A stretch of 64,000 bases of DNA from Effrenium voratum (Eukaryota > Sar > Dinophyceae > Suessiales > Symbiodiniaceae). The DNA is taken from the NCBI GenBank assembly GCA_963377175.1, contig CAUJNA010002902.1, forward strand, positions 87,501 to 151,500, written 5' to 3'. Shown here in pieces: positions 11,250-22,545 of the stretch (positions are counted from its first letter, which is position 1; each line of letters opens with the position of its first letter). The notes under the pieces are model-generated. The model made no database searches. It was given only the letters and a program-made list of their open reading frames with translations, and was not told the origin of the DNA. The position numbers were made by a program, and so were the translations under genes.

Positions 11250-11640
11250 TTTGAGCAAAACAACCAACAAGGACACCCATGGACCTCCCCTTTCTGCTTG
11301 TTCCGTGAAACTCGGGGGGACGGGGGGTGGGGGGGGCAGGGTAGCCTTCGCACGCTTGAGCCTGACACCGGATCCCAAGCAGTCATCTGAGCTCTTGGGC
11401 GCGGGTCGTTGCTCGCCCATTGCGCATTTCAGCGACCAATCGAAACCGAAGCTTCCATTCGGTGGCTTGCAAGAAGCCATACCTTGCAAACAATGCGGCA
11501 CCGACATGTGCACCCTGAACCGAGTTCTTTGGTACCTCTGCGGACGATTTAAGCTCATCCGAGCTGGCCGCCCATGAAGCGTTATGTTTGCTCTGTGAAG
11601 CGCGTTGAAGGAAAATGGTGTCGTGGAGCCAGAAAATGTT

Positions 11641-11715
11641 CAGGGGGGAGGGAAGGAAGCACGGGAGGGGAGGGAAGGGAGGCAGCGAGAGAAGAAAAAG
11701 TGCGAGATAGATAGG
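11641..11715. repeat. purine-rich tract
   Basis: GGGGGGAGGGAAGG-type sequence for about 75 bp. On the minus strand it would be a polypyrimidine tract, but no convincing exon follows. Confidence 0.6.
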
Positions 11716-12124
11716 GAGGCAGGGAATGAGAATGATAACGAAGCCTGCATCACCTGTGTCCTTTCAGCCAATGACACAAACAAAGCAGCTGAGCATCCAG
11801 TGTGTCTTGCGTCTCGCGGGCGCTCCACACCACGTTCTGCGTGCCACCAGATGCACCTCCGCGCCCACTAGAAATCTGGATGAACGAGCACCGGGCTGCA
11901 CTCCAACCACAAGTAGGGCACCCCCCTCTCCCCCAACCCCAGTTTGCAGAAAAACAAGGCACAGGGTCCGCTGGGTCCTCGCGTTCGCTCATCCCAGCAG
12001 TTACATCCTTGGGTGCGCCATTCATACGCGCGCCTGCACCGCGGACGTCCGCAGAAAGTACGGCAAAGCCGGACTCCACGAGCGTTCGTTTCCAGCCGCC
12101 AAGCCTAAGCTAGGCACAATTCTC

Positions 12125-12244
12125 TTAGAATTTTAGAAGTTTGGAACATTGATTTTGCGTTATGCCGTTCATTGACAACTTATCCATCAATCCGTTCATA
12201 TCGCCAATGGCCATTTGCCCAAGGCCATGTGCAGCATTTTGCTC
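12125..12244 (-). CDS. candidate 3'-terminal exon, unknown protein
   Basis: After GTTTTCCTTTGAG the minus frame starts EQNAAHGLGQMAIGDMNG, continues LMDKLSMNGITQNQ and ends at a stop at 12125. The tract before the AG is pyrimidine-rich and the residues look natural. It could be the last exon of the minus-strand gene represented by 12470-12842 and 13890-13994. No family recognised. Confidence 0.35.
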   Translation of the reverse strand, partial: EQNAAHGLGQMAIGDMNGLMDKLSMNGITQNQCSKLLKF

Positions 12245-12469
12245 CTCAAAGGAAAACGCAGCCTGGGCTTTGTCGCTGTTGAAGCACAGCTTCTCAGAAC
12301 ATTCGAGGTTCCCGTATGGCACCGTGTTGGACTCATGGAGCGAGGTGGGGCGGAGATTTCTAAAGCCCGGGAAACAAGGCCCTCTTTTGTGTGACTGGCA
12401 GTGGAGTTGAAACAGGGAACTCCCTCCAAACACAGGAATCACAAGGCACCACGGGAGGTCTGGGAAAGA

Positions 12470-12650
12470 TGTGCCTTGTCGCAAAAGGCATCGGGAGAAG
12501 CTATCCCACATCTACGTCCCATGACCATCTTTGAGGTTGTCCTATCAAAAATCACAGCCACCTCTTCCTTTTCTGCTAGGTCCATTCCAGTGGCATCCTC
12601 CAAAACTACCCCCAAGATGGTGGCCACAAACGGGCCGCTTTGTTTGAGTG
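12470..12650 (-). CDS. candidate exon, unknown protein
   Basis: The minus frame contains SGPFVATILGVVLEDATG, MDLAEKEEVAVIFDRTTSKM and VMGRRCG, an alternating hydrophobic/acidic pattern typical of folded protein. It is open for about 100 codons (12439-12741), but clean splice sites were not found, so the ends given are approximate. Orientation agrees with neighbours. Confidence 0.35.
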
Positions 12651-12719
12651 AGTTGCGACGAGCCCTCGGCGCCGGGAGCCTAAGCCACTGGTAAGCCACT
12701 GGTCCCTTTTCCGAGACGC

Positions 12720-12842
12720 AGAAAGTCCCAGGGCTCGCCACGGTTCAAGAGCTCACGGAGAGGCCAGCGCATCTCCCAGGCGCGCCAGTAGCGCGCCATG
12801 TGCAGAACGCACGGCACCGGCCTGTAGCTGCCGTCCACACCT
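12720..12842 (-). CDS. candidate exon, unknown protein
   Basis: Preceded by an AG acceptor (TCCGAAG|CAGGTG or the AG three bases later). The frame reads GVDGSYRPVPCVLHMARYW then AWEMRWPLRELLNRGEPW, with many aromatic residues and no low-complexity bias. The 3' end is uncertain. Lies between other minus-strand candidate exons. Function unknown. Confidence 0.45.
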
Positions 12843-13889
12843 GCTTCGGACATTGGGAAGGGGGGGGCGACCGCAAAAAAAGTTGCGACAAAATTAGGGC
12901 GATACGTTCTCTTGCTTTGGGAACGAACCGTTTTGGCAAAAGCGCAACACTCCTTCTGTTTGTGCGGCAATGCCTGAAGCTTAGCACTTCGATGGCTTGG
13001 GACCCGATAGTTTTGGGGCTGAGCTCGCCATCTGAGGGCAGCTAGGGCCTGCCGCCGACCCACGAACGAGAAGTGGCCATCCCCACATCGCCCCATAGAC
13101 ACAGACTCTGACCAAATTGGATGAGTCTTTGTATATCGGTTGCCTATATATACCGGTCTACCTGCGACATTTGGGAGGCCGGATTTCTCGCACAAGCATC
13201 ACGAAGCTATGCGATGGCGCTGGTTCAAACATCAAGCCTTGAGCGCATGGAGGTAGAAGCACGTCCACCGCAATCCTGCCCCCAGAAGGCAGGGTTGGCC
13301 CATCCCGTGTTGAAACATGCTTAATCACCAGTTGTTTAAACAACCTCGTTTTGCATGGCTCCTCAAAGGATTAGATGCATCCGAAAAAACATTACAAGGG
13401 TATGCTCTAAGCCAGCTGGCATTGGTAACTTCTGATTCATTGGCCCAAATGGGGGGTAGGGGTCTAGGGTCTCCCTGCCAGAAGATCTGATGGACCCTTT
13501 TCCGGGTGTTGCTTTTGATTTTGACAGAGGCATCACAAGAAAGGAGGTGCACTGCAGGTCGTTCATAGCTGTTCACTGTAACGACCCAACCTTGCTTCTG
13601 TGAAGGGCGACGACGGTTTTTGGAACCCCCAAGCAGTTGCAGCAGTCGTTGTCAGAATTCGTCACCGCGTGCTTGTTGCTCCAAACAACGAAGACCGAAG
13701 GAGCCAAAGGGCCTGGCCTGGCTGCACCCACTGACGCTTCCAGCTAGCAATGAACGTGTCAGAAACCAAACTTCTCAGTCTGATCGCCCTTCTCCCGCTT
13801 GTGTTGTGATTTTTGGCGCATGTCCATGTGCTGCGTTTGCACGGAAGGGGGGTACTAACGGGCGTCGCCCCCTCCACTCCCTCCTTTTT

Positions 13890-13994
13890 TTCCCCGTTTT
13901 GGGCGAAGGCCAGCCGAAGGCTCCTGACGCCATCCGACATCCGGACGTAGCCCGCCAGTCGTTGAGTGCCAGCTGGGAACTTGACACCTCCTCG
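13890..13994 (-). CDS. candidate exon, unknown protein
   Basis: One minus frame reads VKFPAGTQRLAGYVRMSDGV then RSLRLAFAQNGE, after an AG (CCGAGGAG|GTGTC). It is the most protein-like of three open minus frames. The frame starting EEVSSSQLALNDW and the plus strand are also open, so frame choice is a judgement. Confidence 0.4.
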
Positions 13995-14097
13995 GGATAG
14001 GGGTCCCGCAAAAAGGGCGTGGCTGTTTGTGGCTGGGTGGGACCCAAAAAGAAAGCCACCATTTTGGTGTCCCCCCCCTACTTTGGCACATACTCAT

Positions 14098-14954
14098 ATA
14101 TCCCCTTTAAACATCACCCCACCAAAGGAGACGAAGCTTAACATGACCACAAGGTGACTTTTATAACTCTGCAAGATCCCTGTGCAGAAATGGATTGAAT
14201 GCCTCATGCTCGCAACCGCCACCATGATGAGACGCATGAACCTGAATCAGAGCAGCTTGGTGACGGAACTGGCAACCCCACTTGCCCCCTATCTGGGCCG
14301 TGCCCCGGTAAAACTTGGTGGCAACCATGTAAAAACCCTGTCTCAGTTCCCCAAACGACCTGGAAATAAACGCTTAACTTTTTGGGGCCATGACTAAACA
14401 TTGACCGAAAAGGGAACAACAAAAGGTCAAAGGTCGGCTTTGAACAAATGAGCTGCAAAACCCAAGAGAACCTGCTGTGAAACGTGAAACAGTTCGGAGC
14501 CCTTTGGAACTCACCGAGTGACCTGCTTCTCGATCTTGCTCGGCTGCGAAGGGCCAAATGCCATCACAGTCCTGCGCCGCTGCAATTCCAAAGGTCGCGC
14601 GATGCAACAAAGGTGGAATCTGGTTCAATGTTATGATAGAAAGTATCTACGACAATCCTTCGTCCATGGCAACTGGTGCAGGGTTTGGAATCATTGTATC
14701 ACAACATAATTTGCTTAAGGGTTGAGAACCTCCAAATGGGTGGCTATTTGGCGTGCCTTTGACACAGTGCCAAAAAAGGCTCTCGAACAAAGACGTGCCC
14801 ATTTTATCTGCTGGGTGGGTTGCCTGCAATCTCTTAGCTTCGGAGCTATGCAACATCGTGAGCAAATGGTGCCAAGCGTGACCCTGGATTGATCAACCTA
14901 AACATGTTGAATAAACCTAAAACAGCTAAGGAACCGGACGGCTGGGAACCAACC
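14098..14954. other. no supported gene
   Basis: Intron-like sequence between minus-strand candidate exons; nothing recognised. Confidence 0.4.
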
Positions 14955-15049
14955 AGGATTTGCCACGCCATGCCGAACGTTGCATGCTCCCTCCTGCGCG
15001 AGCTCTGGGTCATGCCGTGCAAAGCGCCGCTTGCCGGCGGCGTAGCAGC
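14955..15049 (-). CDS. candidate exon, unknown protein
   Basis: After GGACTATGAG|GC the minus frame reads CYAAGKRRFARHDPELAQEG then ACNVRHGVAN. Two other minus frames are partly open (one reads VLDYEAATPPASGAL), so the frame is inferred from composition. Donor not identified. Confidence 0.35.
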
Positions 15050-15683
15050 CTCATAGTCCAGCACACTCATCCGAAAAACGCCCCCGAAAAAGAAGAAGAA
15101 CAAGAAACAACATGTCATAAAAAGGGACCCCTGCTTTACAGTGCTTTTGAAAATGGAGTAATTTGAACTCTCCGGAACAACGGGTCTCAAAAACAAATAC
15201 CCGCCTGGTCTGGGCCAGACTTAGACCCTCTGCAGAAAGATAGCTTTTGCTGGTTGAAAGGGTTTAAATGCAGGAAACCCGCAGGGCAAACATGGCAAAC
15301 AACATCTGGCAATGCGTTGATGTGTGTGGGGGGGGTGTGTGTGTCCCCTAAATCCTATTCTTGTCAAAGGATCCCGTGTCCAATTCCGTCTAAGTTGCTG
15401 GCATGGCCTGACCCTAACGTAGCACGGCCTCTTTCAGGCCAGTGGCAAACAAGCGGTGTATGCTTGTGGCAAAAAGGGCCTCGCGCCCATCGCGAGTTCC
15501 GACTTTGGGGTTTTGTGGGTTGGGATGTCTTCTTTCTGCGGCATTTTGGCTTGCTGTGCGCTTCCGTGACCGTTGACCAAAGGGTAGAGTTGATCCCATA
15601 TTATAACCAACCCCAGTCTATCAATAGGGGGGTGTTCTGCTCCAAAAGTACGACTTCCTGCTAAACCAGGGGCCCTGTAAGAA

Positions 15684-15720
15684 GGGGTTCAAATCCCCAA
15701 ACCACCAATCCAAGGACCAA
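15684..15720 (+). repeat. repeat family F piece with T-arm/B-box hairpin
   Basis: GGGGTTCAAATCCCC (15684-15698) followed by AAACCACCAATCCAAGG, matching 9306-9340. About 110 and 70 bp on either side, the motif TGACCGT(T/C)GAC...AGGGTAGAGTTG occurs twice (15569 and 15748). Confidence 0.55.
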
Positions 15721-15789
15721 TTAAGGGTTACCATGGGTTACCTGGTCCATGACCGTCGACGAGAGGGTAGAGTTGTGCAAGCTCCGATA

Positions 15790-15871
15790 ACTTCGATTCT
15801 TCGGCCCCGGCCACGCGCGCAGCGGGCCGCCAACAGGACAGGCAGAAACACCAGGCCGACCAAGCCTGCCA
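15790..15871 (-). CDS. possible first exon with signal peptide or anchor
   Basis: ATG at 15871 in the context GGGGACATGGCA begins MAGLVGLVFLPVLLAARCAR then a basic stretch. This is a short hydrophobic core followed by arginines, as in a signal peptide or membrane anchor. An AG acceptor also lies inside (ATGGCAG|GCTTGG), so it might instead be an internal exon. Weak support. Confidence 0.25.
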
Positions 15872-16183
15872 TGTCCCCTCCACACCGGCAGGTCCATGTC
15901 CAGTTTACCAACTATGGGACTTGCCGCCCAGGTTTTTGAGGAGAATCTTGGGGAGAAATTGTTTTTTAGAGGCTTGGATTCCCACCGGGACTGCCATAAG
16001 TTGAGCTAGTCAATCTGCTCTTGGTTCTGCACCTCTTGACGAGGTAATCAGAAAAATGCGCCAGTCGCTGCAGTACATTATTGGTCAAGCCTCAACCCAA
16101 CGCTCAACCTGACGTTTGTTCATACTAATAATGCCAATAATATTTGTTTACCCCCAACTGGGCTGCTCGTTTCAGTACTTTGC

Positions 16184-16282
16184 CTGCCCCTCGGGTGGGC
16201 TCCATCTTCAATGAGCTGAAGGTGATGCTTCGGATGCACATCCCGCCTCCCAGGACCAAAGCGGCGACCGCAGCCACATCTC
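16184..16282 (-). CDS. candidate exon with hydrophobic segment
   Basis: A long pyrimidine tract plus AG (CTCCCTCTCTCTCCGTCTCCTGAAG) precedes it, and a GC donor (GGGGCAG|GCAAAG) follows. The frame reads DVAAVAALVLGGGMCIRSIT then FSSLKMEPTRGA, likely including a transmembrane or buried helix. The plus strand is also open (GSIFNELKVMLRMHIPPP), but its splice context is poorer. Function unknown. Confidence 0.45.
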
Positions 16283-16329
16283 CTTCAGGAGACGGAGAGA
16301 GAGGGAGCCCCCTGACATATTCTTAACTT

Positions 16330-17880
16330 TTGCCGGGGCATCCTTTCTGCTTTTCCGCTTCAGCGAGTATGTCATCAACTCAGGAATTCCTTTTGGCCGC
16401 TAAACAAGAACAAGTTGGGAATCTGCTAGCAATAAACTTGTGGTGCACTCCTTCACCCAAAAGCACTCTGAAGGGCCGAGCTAACCTGCCACTTCCCAGG
16501 TAGCTTAGGCAGCTGTTGTGGATCGCAAAGACGGATCAAACGCCAAGGAACTTTGACAGCTTCTCAACCCAGCAAGTTTGATAGAACTTCAACTTCCGCA
16601 AACCAGCGGAGAAAAAGACTGCTTTTGGGCACCGAGTTGCTGTTGAAAATCCTTCAAACAAGTTGAAAAAGGGGCCCTCAAACTGCCCCAAACTCCAAGG
16701 AGGTCGGTCATTGCCGTGATGGGCACACTACAAACTTCGATTCCATCGACTCGTTTCCGCGCATCACTGCTGCACACCCTAAAGGGTTGCAGGGTAAGGA
16801 CCAAGCCTAACTTCTGGAACAGGGGCCACGCAACTCCATCTGCCGTCCTGAAGATGAGATTCGTCTGGCCTTCTGCGCAGGGCGCACGCCATCTTCAGGA
16901 ACTGGACACAAGCGGCAGCGTTTCACGGTGCAAGGTTGTCCGTGGGCGCTCTTGTGTCCATTCAAGCGACATCCTGAAACCTATCTCCAAGCGGCTGAAA
17001 AGGGAAACCTCCAAAAGCATTCTTGAGAAGCCCTCAAATGTTCACTTACTTAAGTTGTTTTTTTCTTCTCCTGTGCATGCTGCAAAACTGCTGCCACTCA
17101 TGACTCATGGCTCTCGGCCTCGCACCACATGGCATGCCAGTGCAGTCAAGGAACGTTCAGTAGCCGCGGACATCAGGTTTTGGCTGATCATGTGATAGGT
17201 AGAGAGGCCCCTGTGTTTGCAAAGCAAGACTAGGTTGTTTATCAAGCGGTTTGTGTTCATACATTCTGTGCCTGCTGCTTGCACAGCACTCGTTCTCTCT
17301 CCTCTCTCTTTCTGGCGCCCGGTAGCAAGTGACCTCCAAACATTTGAGGCTATTTCGCTGGTTGCGGCGGCAAGCAAGCCTCATGTCTGCTGGCGTGTGT
17401 CTGGGTGTGGGCTTGTCAATTCGCTTGGGGTACAAGGCAGCATACGGTAGAGGTCACTCTGCCCCGATAGTTTGCAGTCAGCTGACTGCATGGCCGCCGC
17501 CTGTAAGCATTGTCATCTGAGTCTGCGCCAAAACGGCAACGGGGCTGCCAGTCTATGCAAGCGACAGCAGGTTCGTTGCTTGAAGCATGTATTCTGAACC
17601 CATGGGCATCCAACTCCATCCATGGCATGTGCCAGTCAAAAGAGGACAACCATGCTTGCATGGGTGCATTTGAGCTCCTTTGCTTCCAGGGAACCAGACC
17701 TTTGTGGGCTGTTTCCTGTGCACCGCCTTGCAGAGTTTTTAAGCAGCATGAAGCAGCATAAACGGTGCACGGAGATGATCTTCCAAACAAACCTAAGACA
17801 TCGATGTTCAAATCCGCCCCAGCTCCAAGAACCCTCCGATACATTTTCAAGTACACCCCAACCCTCCCGTGATGTGGATT
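16330..17880. other. no supported gene
   Basis: A 159-codon plus ORF (16716-17195) and several shorter frames exist, but lack splice signals and known motifs. Left unannotated. Confidence 0.4.
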
Positions 17881-18217
17881 CGGTGTTCGGGTTCCCTGCT
17901 ATGTGCAAAAGGTGTGAAGCACATCGCTTCAGCCATGCTTCGTGGGAGCGAGCTCTCACTCCAACTTTGCCCATGTCCGCCCCGCCTCGGCCAGCGCTCC
18001 TGACAAGCCCGGCCGTGCGATGGGCTATGCGCCCCGAAACGCGGAGGATCCTCAAAGGAATCCCCTTATGAAGGCACCCTCTAAATCCGCTTTGAGGGCG
18101 CATGTTGGAGTTCCGTCACAGCTTTTTGCCCGAGGTGCTCCGGGGTTTCCCATCCACCAGCTCAAATCACTCAAAAAACCAAACAGCAACCCACCTCGGC
18201 TTCTTGGGCGCAGGCTT

Positions 18218-18263
18218 CGGCTTTGCCGGGCTGGGCACATCCTGTCGGCCAGGGAAGTTCCGT
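18218..18263 (+). CDS. possible exon upstream of 18903
   Basis: After TTCTTGGGCGCAG the frame can read LRLCRAGHILSARE before GTTCC or GTGTGA. A second frame reads GFGFAGLGTSCRPGKF. Listed because it lies just upstream of the well-supported plus-strand terminal exons at 18903-19089. Frame and end uncertain. Confidence 0.25.
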
Positions 18264-18902
18264 GTGAAATAACTTGGTTGCTGTAACGACCCCAAAAGTG
18301 AAGCAGTGAAGAACTTTTGGTGGGTCCAATATGGAAAGTCCGACCTGTTTCAACCGAGAAGTTAAAGTCCAAAGATCCGTTGCCACATGGACCAGGATGT
18401 GTGTGTGTGCTCTCCACATGGAACCCGAGAGGCTCCGCGCTTCACAATGTCGAGGCAATGGGCCCCCAGCACCACAGCCCAAGCTGAAACTGTAAGAAAC
18501 TTGCGGAATATTTATACAAAACAAATATGACTACTGTAGTTACTGTAGCTTCATCTCATTTCCGCACATGCAAACAAAGCGCACAAAAGCCAAACCAACA
18601 CTCATCCCACCCACAACTAGCTTGGCAGAAGCAACCGCGTCTCAAGCAACCGAACCAAAGCCAACATCTACCGACCAGACATGAAGCCAACAACCAAGTC
18701 TGTCAGGCTCGCGGCAATGCAAGGGCCGAACCAAAAACAAACCGACAAACATGCACAGAAAGCCAAGACACCCCACACACACACACGGAGACACAAAGAA
18801 AGAAAGAAACAAAGACACAAGCAAAACACACAACCACACATACGCGCGCTTCATTTCATTTGAAGACATTTTTTGCCGAGCACCGGGTGGAGGTGCCTCC
18901 AG

Positions 18903-19089
18903 GGCTGCCCGCACTTGTCGCCACAGGGCGGGACCTGGCACCTGGCGACAAGGCGCTGTAGCTTCGTTCACTGCGTTGGGCGCTGGTCAACTTAAGCCTC
19001 ATTCCTGCGTTTTTGTCAGGCGAATCAATGCTTTTTCTGAACTCATGAGCTACAAAGTGGGGTCGCTTCAGCGCACAATACCCCGCTGA
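18903..19089 (+). CDS. last two exons of an unidentified gene
   Basis: The penultimate exon (18903-18957) follows GAGGTGCCTCCAG and encodes LPALVATGRDLAPGDKA, ending in phase 2 at GCGCT|GTAGCT. The terminal exon (19020-19089) follows a strong acceptor (CCTGCGTTTTTGTCAG), supplies the missing base and continues RINAFSELMSYKVGSLQRTI to a stop. Acceptor, donor and phase all agree across a 62-nt GT-AG intron, which makes this one of the better-supported structures here. The upstream exon must end in phase 1. No domain recognised. Confidence 0.6.
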
Positions 19090-21057
19090 GTCATCCGGCT
19101 CACGCTCTAGGCACTAACTGTCATTCAGAAATCGCCAACTGCCAGGCCACACAAACGCTTCAGGACTTCTGATGAATTGTGCCTTTCCGGGAGCAGTCAA
19201 CATATGCTTGATCTGCACACCACAGAGCCATATGAAACTTGCTGCCTCACTACAAGCTCGTGGAACCCCACGAAACCTCGACTTGCAGCGTTTATGGATC
19301 GGAAAGCAAACTTTGCAATTGCAATGGCTTGGACAAGTCCTGTTGTTCTGGCACATGTCCAAGGTTGGGAGGACTCGCCTCATCTACCGCGGCTGCGTGG
19401 CTATGGGGGAAGCTGTAAGGGTGACTGTGGGGGAGCAGCAATACATCGGGCTGGCCATCAAAATGCCCATCCCAGGAAGCATCCTCATTCCTGCTACATG
19501 GTTCGATTGCTTTGAGGCTTCCCCGCTTGGACTGGGAAGCCTTAACTTCAGTAAAGGCCAACCAAACACAACACGTGCAACCCAACACCCTGCACTAACA
19601 CCAAAACTCCCCGCCGTTGCAAAACAGCAACTCCACGACTGGAGGCAACAAAAACCCTTGATGGGTGCAAAGTACTACAATTGAAACAAGGGATCCAAAT
19701 GATCCAACTAAGGGAGGTTCATCTTGCCCTACCGCCCGCAACTCCCAAGCCCACCTCGTCCGCGCTGGGCCCTGCGGTGCCTTCATCCTGGCGCAAGCTG
19801 CGCCGGGGTTTGGCCAACGCATCCCAACCCTAGCCGTTTGGAATCCACTGGTAAATGATGTGAACCCAAAGTGAAACCCGTGTCATCGACTTAACACTCA
19901 ACCAACAAGGACACCTGTAGTTCCAGCGCTAAACAACTCCGTGCCGCGATGATTCTAATTCAACTTTGGGCGGCGTGGCTGCACGAGGTGCGTGAGGCAC
20001 ATGGTCTCAATGTGTGACACAAGGCATATCGCGACAGGCTTCGTCAATCTCCGGCAGCCACAATATCAGAACCACGCTGAGCCACTGCAGTTGTTTTAAG
20101 TTGATGTAGGAATGACAGATTCGCAGTGAGTACATGGCGAGCATCATAGGCACATAGGAGTTGCATGCCGTGAGCGACATAGTTGAGACAGAAGCAAACT
20201 GTTACATTCACGGAGCGGCAGTGCTTGACATGTTTGGACCCGTCGATGAGGCTTCTGTGTGGTTATTGCATCGAATGCATTAGTGACTTCATGAGTGGCA
20301 TGGTTTCTCTCTCTTTGCCCACTTGTCTGTGTACATTCATTTGTGTATATAACTTTCTATATGCATACATATATGAATATATAAACATATAGGTATATAT
20401 GCACGCTGTTTGGAATCCGATCTTACGTTCTTTCATGTTCTTGCCCTGCGTTGCAGGAACTGCTGGCTCTCATGTGTGTGTGGGTTGACACTACCCAATA
20501 CCCAAATCCAAAATTTTTGCTTCTCGCGACAAATTTAGACATTGGGACAGCTTGGGTGCGTTCTTCGGGCGGCCTAACATGGAAGCTGTAACTGGCTTGC
20601 ACGGCTTTTGCTGGCTTTTCCAACAATCAGCAATAGCTGCGCAAGGGAAGCCATTCCAGTTCCTGTGTTCCCCAAGAAAGCAACAAAGCAACACACAGGA
20701 TGTCCCAAAAGTTGGTTCTTGATCTACTTTTTACTGGGGAAACATTCAAACAACAAGGCCAAAGGCCGAACTAACGAGCAACCACGCACCTTCAAGGCCT
20801 GCTTACAGACATGCGATTGTGTGAGCACGGGCAGGATTTGGGCAGCATGTTGGCTGCTTTCTCCGAAGCAAGAGGTGTCGTTTCTATCAGAGCAACAAGG
20901 AGGCACAGAGCTTGAACGAGCAAAAGCGATCCAAAGGAAATGCCTCTCTGGCGACTCTGGAGCCTCACCTTTACGGCGTGATGTGTCCAGGGTAGGGATG
21001 AATGCAAGTGACCCCAGTGATCATCCCTTTGCACTGCATTCTGGACTTGACGCCCTT
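19090..21057. other. no supported gene
   Basis: Contains a 170-codon plus ORF (19172-19684) without splice support or known motifs, and an AT-rich TATATG stretch near 20340-20400. Nothing else recognised. Confidence 0.4.
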
Positions 21058-21169
21058 CTTGGTTGCTGTTGACCCCCCTGCAAAAAGTTTAATCTTTTGC
21101 GGGTTTAGTGGAAAACCCCTTGATTCCCAAAAAGTTAAAGTCGAAAGATCCAACCCAATAGCAGTCAAG
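21058..21169. repeat. repeat family A, copy 1 (112 bp)
   Basis: Begins CTTGGTTGCTGTTGACCCCC and ends AATAGCAGTCAAG; the ends are imperfect inverted repeats (about 10 of 13). The interior GGGTTTAGTGGAAAACCCC and AAAGATCCAACCC is nearly identical in copies at 46084-46195 and 61537-61654. Confidence 0.85.
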
Positions 21170-21172
21170 CCC

Positions 21173-21299
21173 TTCCCACTCTTCCAGCGCCATTGGGGCA
21201 GCTCCATGAGAGCTTGAAACGCAGATCTCCGCTGGCCTCCTGGGACCGGTCGCCACAGCCGATGAGCAACAGCAGGGCTGTGAGTAGGCCTGCCTGGAG
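21173..21299 (-). CDS. possible exon with transmembrane helix
   Basis: After AGACACACAG the minus frame reads LQAGLLTALLLLIGCGDRSQ then EASGDLRFKLSW and reaches a stop near 21175. The hydrophobic run would make a membrane helix or signal anchor. Other frames are open, and the right end abuts repeat A, so support is modest. Confidence 0.3.
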
Positions 21300-21899
21300 C
21301 TGTGTGTCTTGGCTTTTTCGCAGGTTCGTTCAACGTGTCGAACAACCGTTTTGCGAGGCACCTAAGGAGAACCCACAGGAGAATGTTTGAACAATTGGTG
21401 TTTGATCATGTTGAAACTGAAGGTTGGCCCTGCCTTTGAGCGACGAATGCCATTTAAACAATCCATACAGGGAACCACAAAGATGCAGGTTAACACGGGA
21501 ATATTGAAACTTGCGGTTGGGCCCATTGCGAGCAGCGGCCATTTATTTGCTTCATGTTAGTCGGCAAGGTGCAGTTATAAACCTGTATCCTGACCCTACC
21601 TCAGTGTAAGAGTTCGGATGCTGTCGGCAACAAGTACATGCGATTTTAGTGCCTGCATGGAAGGCAAAGCATCATGCTGAGCCAGGTTCTGTTTATCACA
21701 GACTGGAGCAAAATGGAGCAAAGCAAGAAAATCACACAGCAACGGAGATTTTGTGAAGTCGTCTATTCGACACATCGCCTACTGAAAGGACACCCTCAGG
21801 CACATCTGATCTTAAGGGTCAGAAGAATTTGGCGGGGCCCTGGACAGACCTACGGCCTGGAGCTTGCTTGGCCTGTCCAAGAATAAGTCTTATTGAAAT

Positions 21900-22545
21900 G
21901 CAAATTGTATGTGCATGTATAGAGGCATATGTGTATATTATATGTGTATATCAGTCAATTGTATATATGTTACTTGCAACTCGTGGGAGGACAGGGACCC
22001 AAGGGACCTGATTTACAACAAGGCACCTTCGCCAAGAGCGAATGCTCTTGCTTTCGGGCTGCATTGCGCACGTCCCCTCAGGCATGGTCTCCGCAGCTGG
22101 AAACCCGAGAAGATCGAACTGGCAAATCCAATCTGGCGGCAAAGAGGGTCCGGACCAGGAACGATCTCCTATCTGGTGGCTGGATATCAATGCGTGGCAA
22201 TTGAATGTCCACTTGGGCCGGAGCAACAGCAGCACCGGCCCGACAGGGCAGGAGTCGCCCCCCCCCCAGAAAACGGTACCCCCCTGTCAAACTCACTTTT
22301 ATGCCCACGCCGCCCAGGTACAAACCTAAAGCCTCTTCGAGGCCGGCTTTCGGGACCTGTGCCACATTGCGCCTGTGCCTTGCGCCTCAGCGGGCACCGG
22401 GGAGGAATCTTTGCCAGAGTTGAACCCCCGAGTCTCTGCGTGTTTTGACTGGCGTCTTTAAACAATGCCAGTGAAGCGGCTTGCTGACTCCTCCATCTCT
22501 CCGCTTCGCGGATCTTTTTTGGAGCGGCCACCAAAAAGCATTGAG
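21900..22545. other. no supported gene; probable 3' flank of the TIR-like gene
   Basis: Begins with a TATATG-rich stretch (21910-21975). Open frames around 22040-22530 on both strands lack splice support. No polyadenylation signal can be named with confidence. Confidence 0.4.

Noticed and set aside
16716..17195. 159-codon plus ORF
   Set aside because: No splice signals or family resemblance; length is within what chance allows in 64 kb.
19172..19684. 170-codon plus ORF
   Set aside because: Starts after the gene ending at 19089, lacks motifs, and the opposite strand is similarly open.
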